Below are positions 10,873-21,436 of a stretch of DNA of 64,000 nucleotides, one piece after another (the first letter of the stretch is position 1; each line of letters starts with the position of its first letter). The translations under genes were made by a program, and so were the position numbers. Below the pieces are notes generated by a model, which ran no database searches, was not told where the DNA came from, and was given only the letters and a program-made list of their open reading frames with translations. The stretch spans positions 104,695,935 to 104,759,934 of the forward strand of contig NC_085139.1 of the NCBI RefSeq assembly GCF_024139115.2, in the 5' to 3' direction. The DNA is from Armigeres subalbatus. Taxonomy: Eukaryota; Arthropoda; Insecta; Diptera; Culicidae.

Positions 10873-12522
10873 GCAACGCGTGCTGCGAAGTGCTTCAAAA
10901 AAGCGTTTTACTCATTTAGGTACAATATGAAGCAGAACTGGACTACGGAGAACCATCATTAAAAAGTCCATGTTTGAGCAAATCATCGCGTTTATTCGCT
11001 ATCAACAATATCCCGAATAGCTCAATCCTATGTATTATTATTATTTAAGATTGTATATAGCAAAAACGTGAGTTGCGACAAACTGAATTAGTGGAGCAGG
11101 AACTGATGAATAAAAAACCATGCAAATCCATAAAAACCGAAACTGCTCATAACGATATTGTTTACAATTTGGGAAACTAATTATGCATTGCCAAATAATC
11201 ACAACGCGCCTTTGGTTTGGATTGGAGTTTGCATTGCACTCACAGCGGAGCATGAATCTCATAAATGCATACATTACATAGCGTCATTTGATCAGGTTTG
11301 AGTTCTCAAAAAACAAACTTCGACAATAGATATTTAGAGAAAGAAACAAAACGTCTCAGTTTTCGACTAGCTTGATTAGAATTCCTTGTAAACTACGATT
11401 GTTGAGCAGCAAAAAAATCAACATATTGATTGTTCCGTGCGGAGGAAGTAAAAGAATGGAGAATTGTACTCTCACAATAACCAACAAACATAGGAATAGA
11501 GGAATAAGCTAGGACCTGAGCTAATAAGGAGTGCACTGCAAGCAACCAAAATGCAAAAAAGAAGTCAATTTCGAGTTTTCTAAAAACCCCGAAGTAAACC
11601 GAAAAGCAACTGCAAGGGCACTAACGCGGAAAATCCATATAGCCAAAATAAAAAGTCTTAAGTCTTGAACGACAAAGGTGAGGTTGAATGTTATTTTTCG
11701 TTTAATGTAGTGTCTACTAAAGAGGACAAAAAGCAGTCAACGCGATATATATCTAACTAAATTAATCTGTCACCTGTGTACCCATTTGCGAGACAAAAAT
11801 AAAAAAAATACCACAATCAACACTGAAGAGTGGAAGCAAAACCAAGCATAGATATAAATAACAAGTGCACAACAGCCTAAAGGTGGAAACATTAAAACAA
11901 ATCGAATCATACCAGCGCTAAAAAGAATATTGGACGAATAGGAAGAGGAACCTCTAGTCAAGCTTCACTATACATGTTTGTGAAAATTCATCGATTTAAG
12001 AAAAAAAAATGACAACGGAAACGGAGAGAACCCTAAATCTTAACTTGCAATGTACTAAACCAACAACCAGATTGTTCACAACATACCCCGCAAACACACC
12101 GAACCGCGTACAGGCCAATACAAGAAAATAATCTCTCGCGAACAAGATCACACAAAGTATTAGGACACGCAGGTACACCACTCAAACTCACACTAAATGG
12201 TAAAAATCCGAATCCCGTCAAGTGCAAACCCCCACAACCGAACAAAATGGATACCAACAACAACAAAAAAAAGAACAAAAACAAAAATGCTCATTACCAT
12301 GAGATGTTAATTGTTGAGAAGTTAAATAAAAATGTATTGAAAATCTACCGATGTTGCCTCAATGTGATATATCCGAACGTAACCTAAAATTCAACATTTT
12401 GTAGCGCTGAATTTTCCAATAGTCGATGTAAACTCCTCCTCTTGTTCAATCAAAGTTAATTCCGGGTATTAAATCACCCTACTTTGACATTAATTCACAA
12501 TTTCTCAAGCTGCCGACGGAGG
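10873..12522. other. Unassigned AT-rich sequence
   Basis: No gene or repeat is recognised. From about 11.4 kb the + strand is strongly A-rich and low in complexity, which makes several minus-strand frames look hydrophobic. I do not regard these as genes. Confidence 0.4.
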
Positions 12523-12595
12523 TCCTTCGTAGCTTAGTTGGTTAAAGCACCAGTCTAACGTACTGAGGGTCGTGGGTTATAGTCCCATCGAAGGG
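12523..12595 (+). ncRNA. tRNA-like cloverleaf, SINE head or tRNA pseudogene
   Basis: All four stems of a tRNA can be folded. The acceptor pairs TCCTTCG with CGAAGGG, the D stem pairs GCTT with AAGC, the anticodon loop is CTAACGT (AAC in the anticodon position), and the T stem pairs GTGGG with CCCAT. The T loop is TTATAGT and so lacks the near-universal C56 of the B box, and one anticodon-stem pair is lost. These defects and the repeat-rich setting favour a SINE head over a working tRNA-Val. Confidence 0.55.
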
Positions 12596-12852
12596 AAAGT
12601 GGTTAGCTCCAAAACATTTTAATACAATCAAAATCTTCCACATAATATACATATTCACATCTGAGTTTTCAGAATATTGTAAAAAAAAGAAATAACAACT
12701 TGTTTTGAAAAAGTCTCTATGATGTTCAGAACTATCACCCCATTTTCCGGGTTTATGAGGAATTCCCAAGAAGCATGACAAACATGCTGTAAAACTAATA
12801 TCAAGAATCCAAGATCATCAACTTTCAGGAATCCTGTAAATTGCCTATGAGT

Positions 12853-13015
12853 CGTTATTTATTTTTTATTCAGACTAAGGCCGAAGTGACTTGTGCGGTA
12901 TATAAGAGTCTTCTCCATTCGGCTCGGTCCATGGCTACACGTCGCCAACCACGCAGTCTACGGAGGGTCCGCAAGTCATCTTCCACCTGATCGATCCACC
13001 TTGCCCGCTGCGCAC
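12853..13015 (-). pseudogene. LINE family A, 3' end (left of an LTR insertion)
   Basis: Read on the minus strand, this translates to the basic C-terminus of a non-LTR retrotransposon polyprotein (RWIDQVEDDLRTLRRLRGW) and the 3' tail that follows. It is interrupted at 13015 by the LTR element and resumes at 16373, with CGCAC duplicated at the join. The uninterrupted target sequence can be read in another copy of the family at 63120-63150. The clade is not determined. Confidence 0.8.
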
Positions 13016-13212
13016 TGTGCAATTCAACATCGCACATACGAATCACCCATCATGTTTACATTGCTTGCACTCGCGACTGACCTCGTGATGAAGGAAGAAT
13101 TGACTGGCCGCGAATGTGTCTCTTGCATGCGATGGCTGCTACGATCTGTCATGTGACTAAAGAACAGTATATTAGACTTGTTCATGTTTATAGGCCTGTC
13201 CAACGCCACACA
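13016..13212 (-). repeat. 3' LTR of the non-autonomous element
   Basis: 197 bp, starting TGTGCAATTC and ending GCCACACA on the + strand. It matches 16176-16372 except for one base in the GGCTGCTACG/GGCTTCTACG segment. It is the 3' LTR given the minus-strand orientation of the primer site and polypurine tract. Confidence 0.93.
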
Positions 13213-13227
13213 TCTCCCCTCTTCTCT
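13213..13227 (-). promoter_or_regulatory. Polypurine tract
   Basis: The minus strand reads AGAGAAGAGGGGAGA immediately before the 3' LTR. Fifteen uninterrupted purines at this exact spot are what is needed to prime plus-strand DNA synthesis. Confidence 0.88.
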
Positions 13228-13799
13228 AAAAAAAAATAACGACTGGCATCTATGTTTAAAGAAAAAAATAACTTTACCGACATATTATTAATTATGGGAA
13301 TACTCTCTCACAATGATAAAAAGGCATCTTGAACAAAACGATCACTTTCGTCGCATTATTGTACAACGAGCGTCTAATTTCATAATCGATAAACACTATG
13401 GATAAACCAGCATTGTGGTTGCCCAACTAAATATGGAAAATCATTCTCAAGACATTCCCGTCCATTTATAATAACCCTTTTGCTTCTAGTAAAAATCATC
13501 AGTACTAATACTACCTTTACCTTCTTTGAGCACACGTCTATTTCAATATGAAACTATAAATGTCAATCAACCAGCAACAAAAACTAGAAACCGATCCGGA
13601 ATAGTATCGATAAACTGTTCTTAACTATAGGCGGATATCTTTTCTAAATGCAATCAATCTCCACGAGCACCTTACGAATCCACGATAAAATCTTAATTCT
13701 TATGGGCGTTCTACCATTGTGGAGAAATTAAAATCTTGCCTGCGGACGTTCTACTACAGAGTTCTCACCATTTCGGTCTGTAGTAATACTATTCTACTA

Positions 13800-14350
13800 T
13801 TCTTCTTGCGGGCGTCCCACCAACGCAGAGGAAGAAGACTGACTGACTGAATGCGGGCGTCCCACCACGCTGAATTGTGATCATTCCGATCCACAATAAC
13901 ACCATTCTTCTTGCGGGCGTCCCACCAACGCAGAGGAAGAATCTACTGAATGCTGGCGTCCCACCACGCTGAATTGTGATCATTCCGATCCACAATAACA
14001 CCATTCTTCTTGCGGGCGTCCCACCAACGCAGAGGAAGAATCTACTGAATGCGGGCGTCCCACCACGCTGAATTGTGATCATTCCGATCCACAATAAAAC
14101 CATTCTTCTTGCGGGCGTCCCACCAACGCAGAGGAAGAATCCACTGAATGCGGGCGTCCCACCACGCAGAATTGTGATCATTCCGATCCACAATAACACC
14201 ATTCTTCTTGCGGGCGTCCGACCAACGCAGAGGAAGAATCTACTGAATGCGGGCGTCCCACCACGCTGAATTGTGATCATTCCGATCCACAATAACACCA
14301 TTCTTCTTGCGGGCGTCCCACCAGCGCAGAGAAAAAAACACTTGAACGCG
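13800..14350 (-). repeat. 99-bp in-frame tandem repeat inside the LTR element
   Basis: About five and a half copies of a 99-bp unit are present. Each unit holds two GCGGGCGTCCCACCA motifs, and the period is fixed by their positions at 13913 and 14012. As 99 is a multiple of three, a minus-strand frame (13789-14445, 218 codons) stays open with a 33-residue period containing GGTPAFSRFFLC and GGTPARRMVLLW. The frame runs in the sense direction of the element. It resembles no gag protein I know, so I call it a repeat rather than a gene. Confidence 0.85.
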
Positions 14351-15675
14351 GGTGTCTTTTCACGCTTAACTAAAACTCTTTTTATTGAACTCCTCGCTGA
14401 ACTAACATCCTTAAATTTTTCAACAGAAAGATCAACAACATTCAAAAAGTACTTTTACGAATTTTTGGCAACACAGGCCACCAACAAAATTCACCTAATC
14501 GAAATATTGCTTTCTAAGCACAATACATCTAATCCACGCGGCATTGCAGATATTTTATGTCACAGTATCATTCGATTTCACTACACTCAGATACAAGAAG
14601 CATTGCGATTGCATATTTTCGGTAAATTCAACTATTGCAATTAAGAAGAAAATTCTGAAAACAACAACATTGAACATAGCTTTGAAAATGGAACTTGTAA
14701 ATAGTAATTTATGGAACAACTCTTTCTCATAAGTAAATTTCAAATTTTCATTCGTCTTACAGAAAATCATTCCTATACTTTTTCAACGGTACTTTCAATT
14801 TTATCAATAATTTTATTGTGTGTGTATTGATAATCATATTTTAATTTAAGAAGCTTTACTAAAACCGGTTCATATATCGCCTTGCTCCGAAGTTTATCAT
14901 ATTTCACCCATCGCACACTTGGAATAATCCATCAACAAACAAATCCTACTCTACTCTTCTACTACCAAGTCTACTACTCTATTTAACTAATCTAAAGAAA
15001 GTCTTACGAAAGTTACTCTGTTTCACATACCAATCAAAGAGTATGAACCAAAAAAAATGCCAGCACATAAACGTCCCAAACATCCGATGTTTTTCAAATG
15101 TCCAAGAACAGCACCCAAAGGCAGGGTCAGTGGATAAAATCAAAACATCAAAAATCATTGTCAGAAAATCTCCATAATAAGCTGTAAAAAAGTATTCTTC
15201 GCATAGATGTGTGCATTCTGGCCGCAGTTGAGAGAGTACACGTGAAAATAAACTAATACTATTGAGGTTTTTATCATTATCATTGTTTACAAAGCATTTC
15301 TTTGTTTTCTGTTAGAAATGTCAGTCTTATTGCCTGTTTGCTGCTAGATCATTCATGTCATTACATTCTAGGCATAAAATGCTGAAGAAAACATTAATAA
15401 AAAGTAAAACGTTACAAACATCATTTTGTGTTCGGATCTACCGGAATGTTCAAGCAGAATCATATCAAAACAAAACCTTAAATGTAAATAATCGGGCTGC
15501 CGCTATACGTCTCATAAAATATATTATAGCTAACTACACACAAAACTCAATAAGTGAACGGCATTACATTCGGCGCAATCACTTATGCAATGCGGCAAAT
15601 CGAAGAAATAGTTGTAACTAATTAAAAAACAACACAATGACAATTCCACGTGAAAAAATCGTAATGTGTGCACTG
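14351..15675 (-). other. Non-coding interior of the LTR element
   Basis: This is AT-rich sequence with only short frames on either strand. No gag, protease, polymerase or integrase motif is visible. Confidence 0.5.
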
Positions 15676-15907
15676 AGGGTCTGTCTCAATTGAATAATTA
15701 AACTGAAATTAAACTTAAAAGTGACATTTTAATAATTATCAAATAACCCTGCTCGCAGAGCAAGATTACTTTTGACAGATATCGAATCATTTTCCATCGA
15801 TGTCCTATTGGAATTGCTGGGTAGCACCAGCCATTCTCATAACGGGGTGATTTTTTAATTTTCGAACTGTCACTTTTAAGTTTAATTCTCCAAATGAGAC
15901 AGACCCT
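15676..15907. mobile_element. MITE-like inverted-repeat insert within the LTR element
   Basis: Ends AGGGTCTGTCTCA (15676-15688) and TGAGACAGACCCT (15895-15907) are exact reverse complements. Inner arms also pair (TTAAACTTAAAAGTGACA against TGTCACTTTTAAGTTTAA). At 232 bp and non-coding it fits a MITE. A target duplication could not be fixed. Confidence 0.72.
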
Positions 15908-16154
15908 GAGAGGAGAGTTGCGGGTCTGTAGCAAAACATTTTGAAAATGAAAACCTCTCGAGTCCGCGGCTCCCAGCCCGAAAGCGGCATCCACACAAAT
16001 ATAACGAAACCATTACTCCTTACCTATAGCTATGCAAGAAAAAGCTTCGCCGCTCCAACCTCTTTCGGCTTCCCGTGAAGTTCGTTCAAAACTGCTAAGC
16101 ACACATCTTTACACACCATGATGGGTGATTCCACAAGCAACGCCGCCAGCACAC

Positions 16155-16173
16155 ACTCCTGGCAGGATCGCCA
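16155..16173 (-). promoter_or_regulatory. Primer binding site, tRNA-Arg type
   Basis: The + strand reads ACTCCTGGCAGGATCGCCA, which matches from memory the last 16 bases plus CCA of insect tRNA-Arg(ACG). The minus strand would thus pair with that tRNA's 3' end. It lies two bases from the LTR, as usual for such sites. Confidence 0.85.
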
Positions 16174-16175
16174 AA

Positions 16176-16372
16176 TGTGCAATTCAACATCGCACATACG
16201 AATCACCCATCATGTTTACATTGCTTGCACTCGCGACTGACCTCGTGATGAAGGAAGAATTGACTGGCCGCGAATGTGTCTCTTGCATGCGATGGCTTCT
16301 ACGATCTGTCATGTGACTAAAGAACAGTATATTAGACTTGTTCATGTTTATAGGCCTGTCCAACGCCACACA
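16176..16372 (-). repeat. 5' LTR of the non-autonomous element
   Basis: This 197-bp partner of 13016-13212 is the 5' LTR on the minus strand because the primer binding site adjoins its inner edge. Its outer edge meets the second CGCAC of the target duplication. Confidence 0.93.
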
Positions 16373-16765
16373 CGCACCTCGCCTTCTTGTGCCCGTCGGA
16401 TCGTTGTCGAGAACCATTTTCACCGGGTTACTGTCCGACATTCTGGCTACGTGCCCGGCCCACCGCAGTCTTCCGATTTTCGCGGTGTGAACGATGGATG
16501 GTTCTCCCAACAGCTGATGCAATTCGTGGTTCATTCGCCTCCTCCACGTACCGTCCGCCATCTGCAACCCACCATAGATGGTACGCAGCACTTTCCTTTC
16601 GAAAACTCCAAGTGCGCATTGGTCCTCCACGAGCATCATCCAGGTCTTCGTAATTATTGGTTTTCCAGGCGGCTTATTGGGCCTGCGCAAACCTCCTGTC
16701 TCGTCGGAGGGCCGTCGTGTCAGGTCTGTTTTGTGTCCCACCTGATTGTGCGCTTTAAGCAGCAC
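16373..16765 (-). pseudogene. LINE family A, C-terminal coding part (right of LTR insertion)
   Basis: The minus-strand translation reads LGVFERKVLRTIYGG, then WRRRMNHELHQLLGEP, then [13 protein letters not shown] and SNPVKMVLDND. This is the connection region after the polymerase domain seen in many insect non-LTR elements. It continues into 12853-13015 once the LTR element is removed. The upstream polymerase is missing. Related fragments lie at 56150-56500 and 61407-63240. Confidence 0.82.
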
Positions 16766-17283
16766 ATGGTCGCTTTGGTGGGGCCTACTTGCGGATACAT
16801 GCAGCTTTTTATAGGGATTTAATAGGGCCCACTGTCAAACCCCACCACATCCTATGCAAGCCCCACAACTCGCAGATGGCATGAGGAGGGATCGTCAAGC
16901 CCTTGGACATAGTCCCTGCTGCTTATGAGTCGTTACAAATTACTAATAAATCTTATGATCGTTCAACAATACGTTTTTGGTACTTATTACGGACAAAATC
17001 ATGTGAACTTAGGGATGATTGTGGTTCTTACGATGAACTCTCAAGAAGTTATCTAAACGTGCTAAAATTTCTAACTAAGATTTTAACCGGTGGTCACTAA
17101 AAATGGAAATTTCAATACTTCAATACTTTTTTATGAGAACAATAATGCTTTCAGAGAAATATTTTCTTATGTAAATGAATCCTTAGAATCCTTTTACTCC
17201 AACATGTTCAGTTGTTTCAAACATGCCATTTCAAACATGTACTGTACATTTTTTTCCAGCGAACAAAGATCGTGGGAAAGTAC
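16766..17283. other. Unassigned, probably repeat debris
   Basis: No gene is seen. At about 16800-16930 the sequence looks like the end of another decayed retroelement, but no motif supports naming it. Confidence 0.35.
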
Positions 17284-17620
17284 ACTTACTTACTTACTTA
17301 TGGATCCTGTACACCTCCGGTGGTGCAAAGGGCCGACTTGAAAGATCTCCATCCTGAGCGTTGCCCAGCTATCGCTTTAACCTGTTGCCAGGGTAGATTT
17401 CGGTCGGCTTCTTTTATTTCTTTATTGAGGCTTCGCCGCCATGAGCCTCTGGGTATGCCTCTGCTGCGATGTCCCGCTGGGTTCCAGTCTAATGCTTGTT
17501 CACAGATTTCGATTCCGCACCTACGTAGAGTGTGGCCGACCCAGCCCCACTTCCGATTCCGAATTTCTGTTGCTATCGGCCTCTGGTGACAACGACGATG
17601 GAGCTCGTTGTTTGAGATCC

Positions 17621-18079
17621 AGTTATGACCCAGACCCAGACCCAGAATGCATGCATAATAGAAATGTTTTTCTGTTATGCGATGCCTATGTGTCCAAATT
17701 TCATCGCTTACCAGTCGCAAAAACACTTTTTACGTACAAAAGTGGAGGCAATATATGTGTATTTCTTATCCGACATTGCACGGAAGTGTATGCGATGTGC
17801 ACGATTTTTATGCGAGTTTGTTCGTTATGCATTGCGATGTAGTTTGTGATAACAAACTCTGTTTGACAGATAATCCGATTTCTTGTGAGTTTGATTGCAG
17901 GAATATGCGATGTCAACAAATGAAGCTGGAATAAACTCGTAAAATAGCCTACTGTGCGGGAAAATTTATAAATAAACTGATGAGCTTTGCACAACAATGC
18001 GATTCTGATGAAACTTGGATCGGTACACGATTTTGATCGTGCATTCTTATGCGATGTGTGGTTGTCTGGGGAGGCCACC
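17621..18079. mobile_element. Unidentified 0.46-kb insert in LINE B
   Basis: It separates AWWP from HNWIS in the LINE B reading and is non-coding. The edges are CCCAGACCCAG on the left and GTTGTCTGGGG on the right, so short inverted CCCAGAC-like tips are possible. The motif TATGCGATG recurs about four times inside. A clean target duplication could not be found. Confidence 0.6.
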
Positions 18080-18500
18080 AGGCCCGTATTATATACCGCA
18101 GGCATCTATTGATGAACACCTGCAGCCGTTGAGTGTTCACCACTGATACACACCATATTTCGCTAGCGTATAACAGCACAGATTTCACGTTAGAGTTGAA
18201 AATTCGTATTTTGGTGCGTTCACGTATCTGCCTGTTTTTTCAGATATTTCTTAAACTCGCAAAGGCAGCCCTTGCTTTCTTGATCCGTGCGCCTATGTTG
18301 ATCTTGGTACCGCCGTCTGACGCCATTTGGCTATCAGGATATTGGAAGTTTTCAACATTCTCCACTGATTGCCCGGCTACTGTGAAACTGGAAGGGGTCA
18401 CCGTGTTTACATCCAACGATTTGGTTTTGTGACGTTGATGACTAAACCTGCCGAAAAGGAGCGCTCGGCAAGGTCGTTGAGCTTACTCTGCATGTCAGAG

Positions 18501-21144
18501 TAGACTGGCCCAAAATGCATGAAATCCTGAATTTCAAACCTTGCACCCTTAAATGACAGTTTGGGGGTCCCAGAAGCTCCCCTGAAAATTTCAGCTCATT
18601 CGGTCCAGTGGTTGACGTGCGCAAATGGCTCAAAGTTTGTATAGGAAAAGTGATCCAAATGTATGGAGAAACGCAACCGTTTCAGTTTTTTGCTTCTAGG
18701 TGGCGCTGTAGTCGACGGATTCCTGTTGTGGACAAAATGTAGAACCTTTTTTACATAAGGAAGCGACTGGTGAAGACCGGATGTAAATCCCTTTGAAATT
18801 GGCCAAGTTATAAGCATCCAAAGTCGAGGGTGTCGAGCGTGTCCCCAGGGGTGTTTAAAATGAGAGCAACGTACCACCGACCATTGCGGCGGCGATGCAG
18901 GCGTATTCGGTGCCGTGCGAAATTAAATGCATGATTATCACGCAATCTCGCGAATTTTTATCCGATTGGTAAATACTTTCCGTACTCTGTACAGTAGTGT
19001 AGCTAGAGAGGGAGGGGGTGAATAAAGAGGGCAAAGGGGGGGGGGATCTTTTTTTTCAGTAGAAAAACACATCCGGGATATTGTTCGATGTTTAATCTCG
19101 CGATTTTCTGACGTCGTTTTATCTTCGAGCTAACACGCTAAAAAAAACGAAGTTTGCAAATTGATGAATGCATGGGAACTAAGCGATCGCATCTTTGCAA
19201 TGGGATCTGATACAACAGCAGCAAATACAGGAATCAGCGCTTGTACCCTAACCGAGAAGCGGATTGGCAGAGATCTTTTATGGCTGGCGTGTAGGCATCA
19301 TATTGCCGAAGTTTTTATGACAGCAGCTTGGGAAAAACTATTTCCTTCAAAAGGCCCTTCTTCAAGTATTTTTATAAAATTTAAATCGGCATGGCCTACT
19401 ATGGATCAATCCTTTGATGAAAATATGGTAGACGAAAACATTATTGAGATCCTTGGTGATGAAACACAACATTTGATTGAATTTTTGGAAAACCAACTCA
19501 ATATTCAACAGCAACGACAAGACTATAAAGAGTTGCTAAATTTATCTTTAGCATTTCTTGGTGTGAAAAGAATTAAATTTTCGCCACCAGGAGCACATAG
19601 CAATGCCAGATGGATGGCGAAAGCAATATATTGTCTTAAAATATGGCTTAAAATAGGCCAATTTGACATGACCGATGATGAAAGGCAAAAAATTCCAGTA
19701 ATGTGTGCTTTTATTTTACGAGTTTACATTTGGTCTTGGTTTAAAGCTCCTTTACCCTCATCAGCAGCACGAAATGATCTAAACCTGGCAAAAAAATTGA
19801 TAACTTTACGAGATGCTTTCCCTGATCAATCAAGAAATGTGTATATGGCTGCGGCTTCAAGATTTGCAAATCATCTATGGTACTTGAGTGAAGAACTAGT
19901 CGCTCTGGCGTTTTTCGTCCCAGAAATATCTACTGATGAGAGAAAAGAAATGGCACACAATTTTAAATCTTGTAAGGGTGATGAAGTAAGAAAAATAAAA
20001 TTGAAAGTATCTACGATCGATAAGTTGACTTCTTGTACGGATTTTGTTTCTCAAAATACGATGGATTTTTTTTGAAATTTCTGGAATATCTGCAAATTTT
20101 CTCAAAGGAGATCCTAGTATATGGGATGAATTGGAAGAATTTGTTGAAAGTAGAAATAAAATTAATTCATTTTTGGTAGTGAATGTCTGTGCTGAAAGAG
20201 GAGTTAAACTAGTTCAAGATTGGAAAACTGACAAAAAATGAAGAACAGCTTCAATATCTTCTCAAAGTTGTTCAACAGCATAGGCAAAATTTTCCAGGTT
20301 GCACTCGCTCTGTTATAAAGGAAGGCCTAGCAGTTGAAATAAATAATTAATATAGGTATAAGTGTTGTTTGTTGATAACTTTGTAGTTTTATACAGTTAA
20401 TAAATTATGCTATAAACATTAAAACTGTTGTTTGCAAAATATATAACTTATATAATATCCCAGGTCTCTCTGTCTTTCTGTCCTTCTGTCCCTCTGTCTG
20501 TAACGATTATATCATATCGCTCTAAAATTGATGCAACGGGCATCACGATGTCCGAAAACAACTCGTTACAAATATTTCAAAAACTCCAGCTCGTTGACTT
20601 CAGTGGTAAGTCACCCCCTCCCTCTCTAGCCACACTACTGTACAGAGCACGGAAAGCATTTACCAATCGGATAAAAATTCGCGAGATTGCGTGATAATCA
20701 TGCATTTAATTTCGCACGGCACCGAATACGCCTGCATCGCCGCCGCAATGGTCGGTGGTACGTTGCTCTTATTTTAAACACCCCTGGGAGACACGCTCGA
20801 CACCCTCGACTTTGGATGCTTATAACTTGGCCAATTTCAAAGGGATTTACATCCGGTCTTCACCAGTCGCTTCCTTATATAAAAAAGGTTCTACATTTTG
20901 TCCACAACAGGAATCCGTCGACTACAGCGCCACATAGAAGCAAAAAACTGAAACGGTTGCGTTTCTCCATAAATTTGGATCACTTTTTCCATACAAACTT
21001 TGAGCCATTTGCGCACGTCAACCACTGGACCGAATGAGCTGAAATTTTCAGGGGAGCTTCTGGGACCCCCAAACTGTCATTTAAGGGTGCAAGGTTTGAA
21101 ATTCCAGACTTTTCACTTTTTCCATATAAGCTTGGGCCACTCTA
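18501..21144. mobile_element. hAT-like DNA transposon with about 520-bp inverted ends
   Basis: Left arm 18501-about 19020 and right arm about 20610-21144 are close reverse complements with tips TAGACTGGCCC and TAGAGTGGCCC. The flanks are TGTCAGAG (18493-18500) and AGTCAGAG (21145-21152), an 8-bp duplication with one change, in the middle of LINE B. The interior carries a broken hAT-type transposase. Arms of this length are far beyond the short tips usual for hAT elements. Confidence 0.85.
19161..20349 (+). pseudogene. Divergent hAT-like transposase, truncated and frameshifted
   Basis: The main frame (19161-20075, 304 codons) contains SDTTAANTG at about residue 17, WLACRHHIAEVF at about 42, and ARWMAKAIYCLKIW at about 149. 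In order and spacing these recall the D-x-N, C/H-rich and RW motifs of hAT transposases with an RNase H fold. A run of eight T's at about 20066-20073 shifts the frame. The next frame continues through DELEEFVESRNK and NVCAERGVKLVQDW, a match in style to the hAT dimerisation tail. A second slip near 20235 leads to NEEQLQYLLKVVQQHR and a stop near 20349. The N-terminal part with the first catalytic Asp is missing. The + strand start is not a genuine start codon. Confidence 0.75.
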
Positions 21145-21200
21145 AGTCAGAGCGCCGTTGAGCGAGGAGTGCAACGTCATCGGCCAAATCGAAATCGTTT

Positions 21201-21234
<34 letters not shown>

Positions 21235-21436
21235 TTGCTAATTATCTAATACATGCATTCATCTCTTAGACTAGGTGTTCCGTGTTTTCTTAACACTATC
21301 ATCCTTATTTGCTATGTTACTTTTTAGTTATTATTAATACATTTCAATTGCCTCTGGCAGTTAGAATTTTTCCTCTGGTTGAATTGAACCATGTAGGAAT
21401 TACAATGTTTTCAACTTAAACTAAACTTAACCTATT

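Larger units (their letters stand above)
13016..16372 (-). mobile_element. Non-autonomous LTR retrotransposon lacking gag and pol
   Basis: Direct repeats of exactly 197 bp (TGTG...CACA) bound a 2,963-bp interior. The outer flanks are an identical 5-mer, CGCAC (13011-13015 and 16373-16377). On the minus strand the interior starts two bases inside the 5' LTR with a tRNA-Arg-type primer binding site. It ends with a 15-base polypurine tract touching the 3' LTR. All hallmarks of retroviral-style replication are therefore present, but no protease, reverse transcriptase, integrase or CCHC gag can be read in any frame. It must borrow proteins from another element. The LTRs differ at a single base I could see, implying a recent insertion. 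Confidence 0.93.

Noticed and set aside
16274..16822. 182-codon + strand frame
   Set aside because: It is antisense to LINE A coding sequence and partly in the LTR; no family resemblance.
19161..20075. 304-codon frame as a host gene
   Set aside because: It lies between 520-bp inverted arms inside a LINE, lacks an N-terminal part and continues across homopolymer frameshifts, so it is a decayed transposase.
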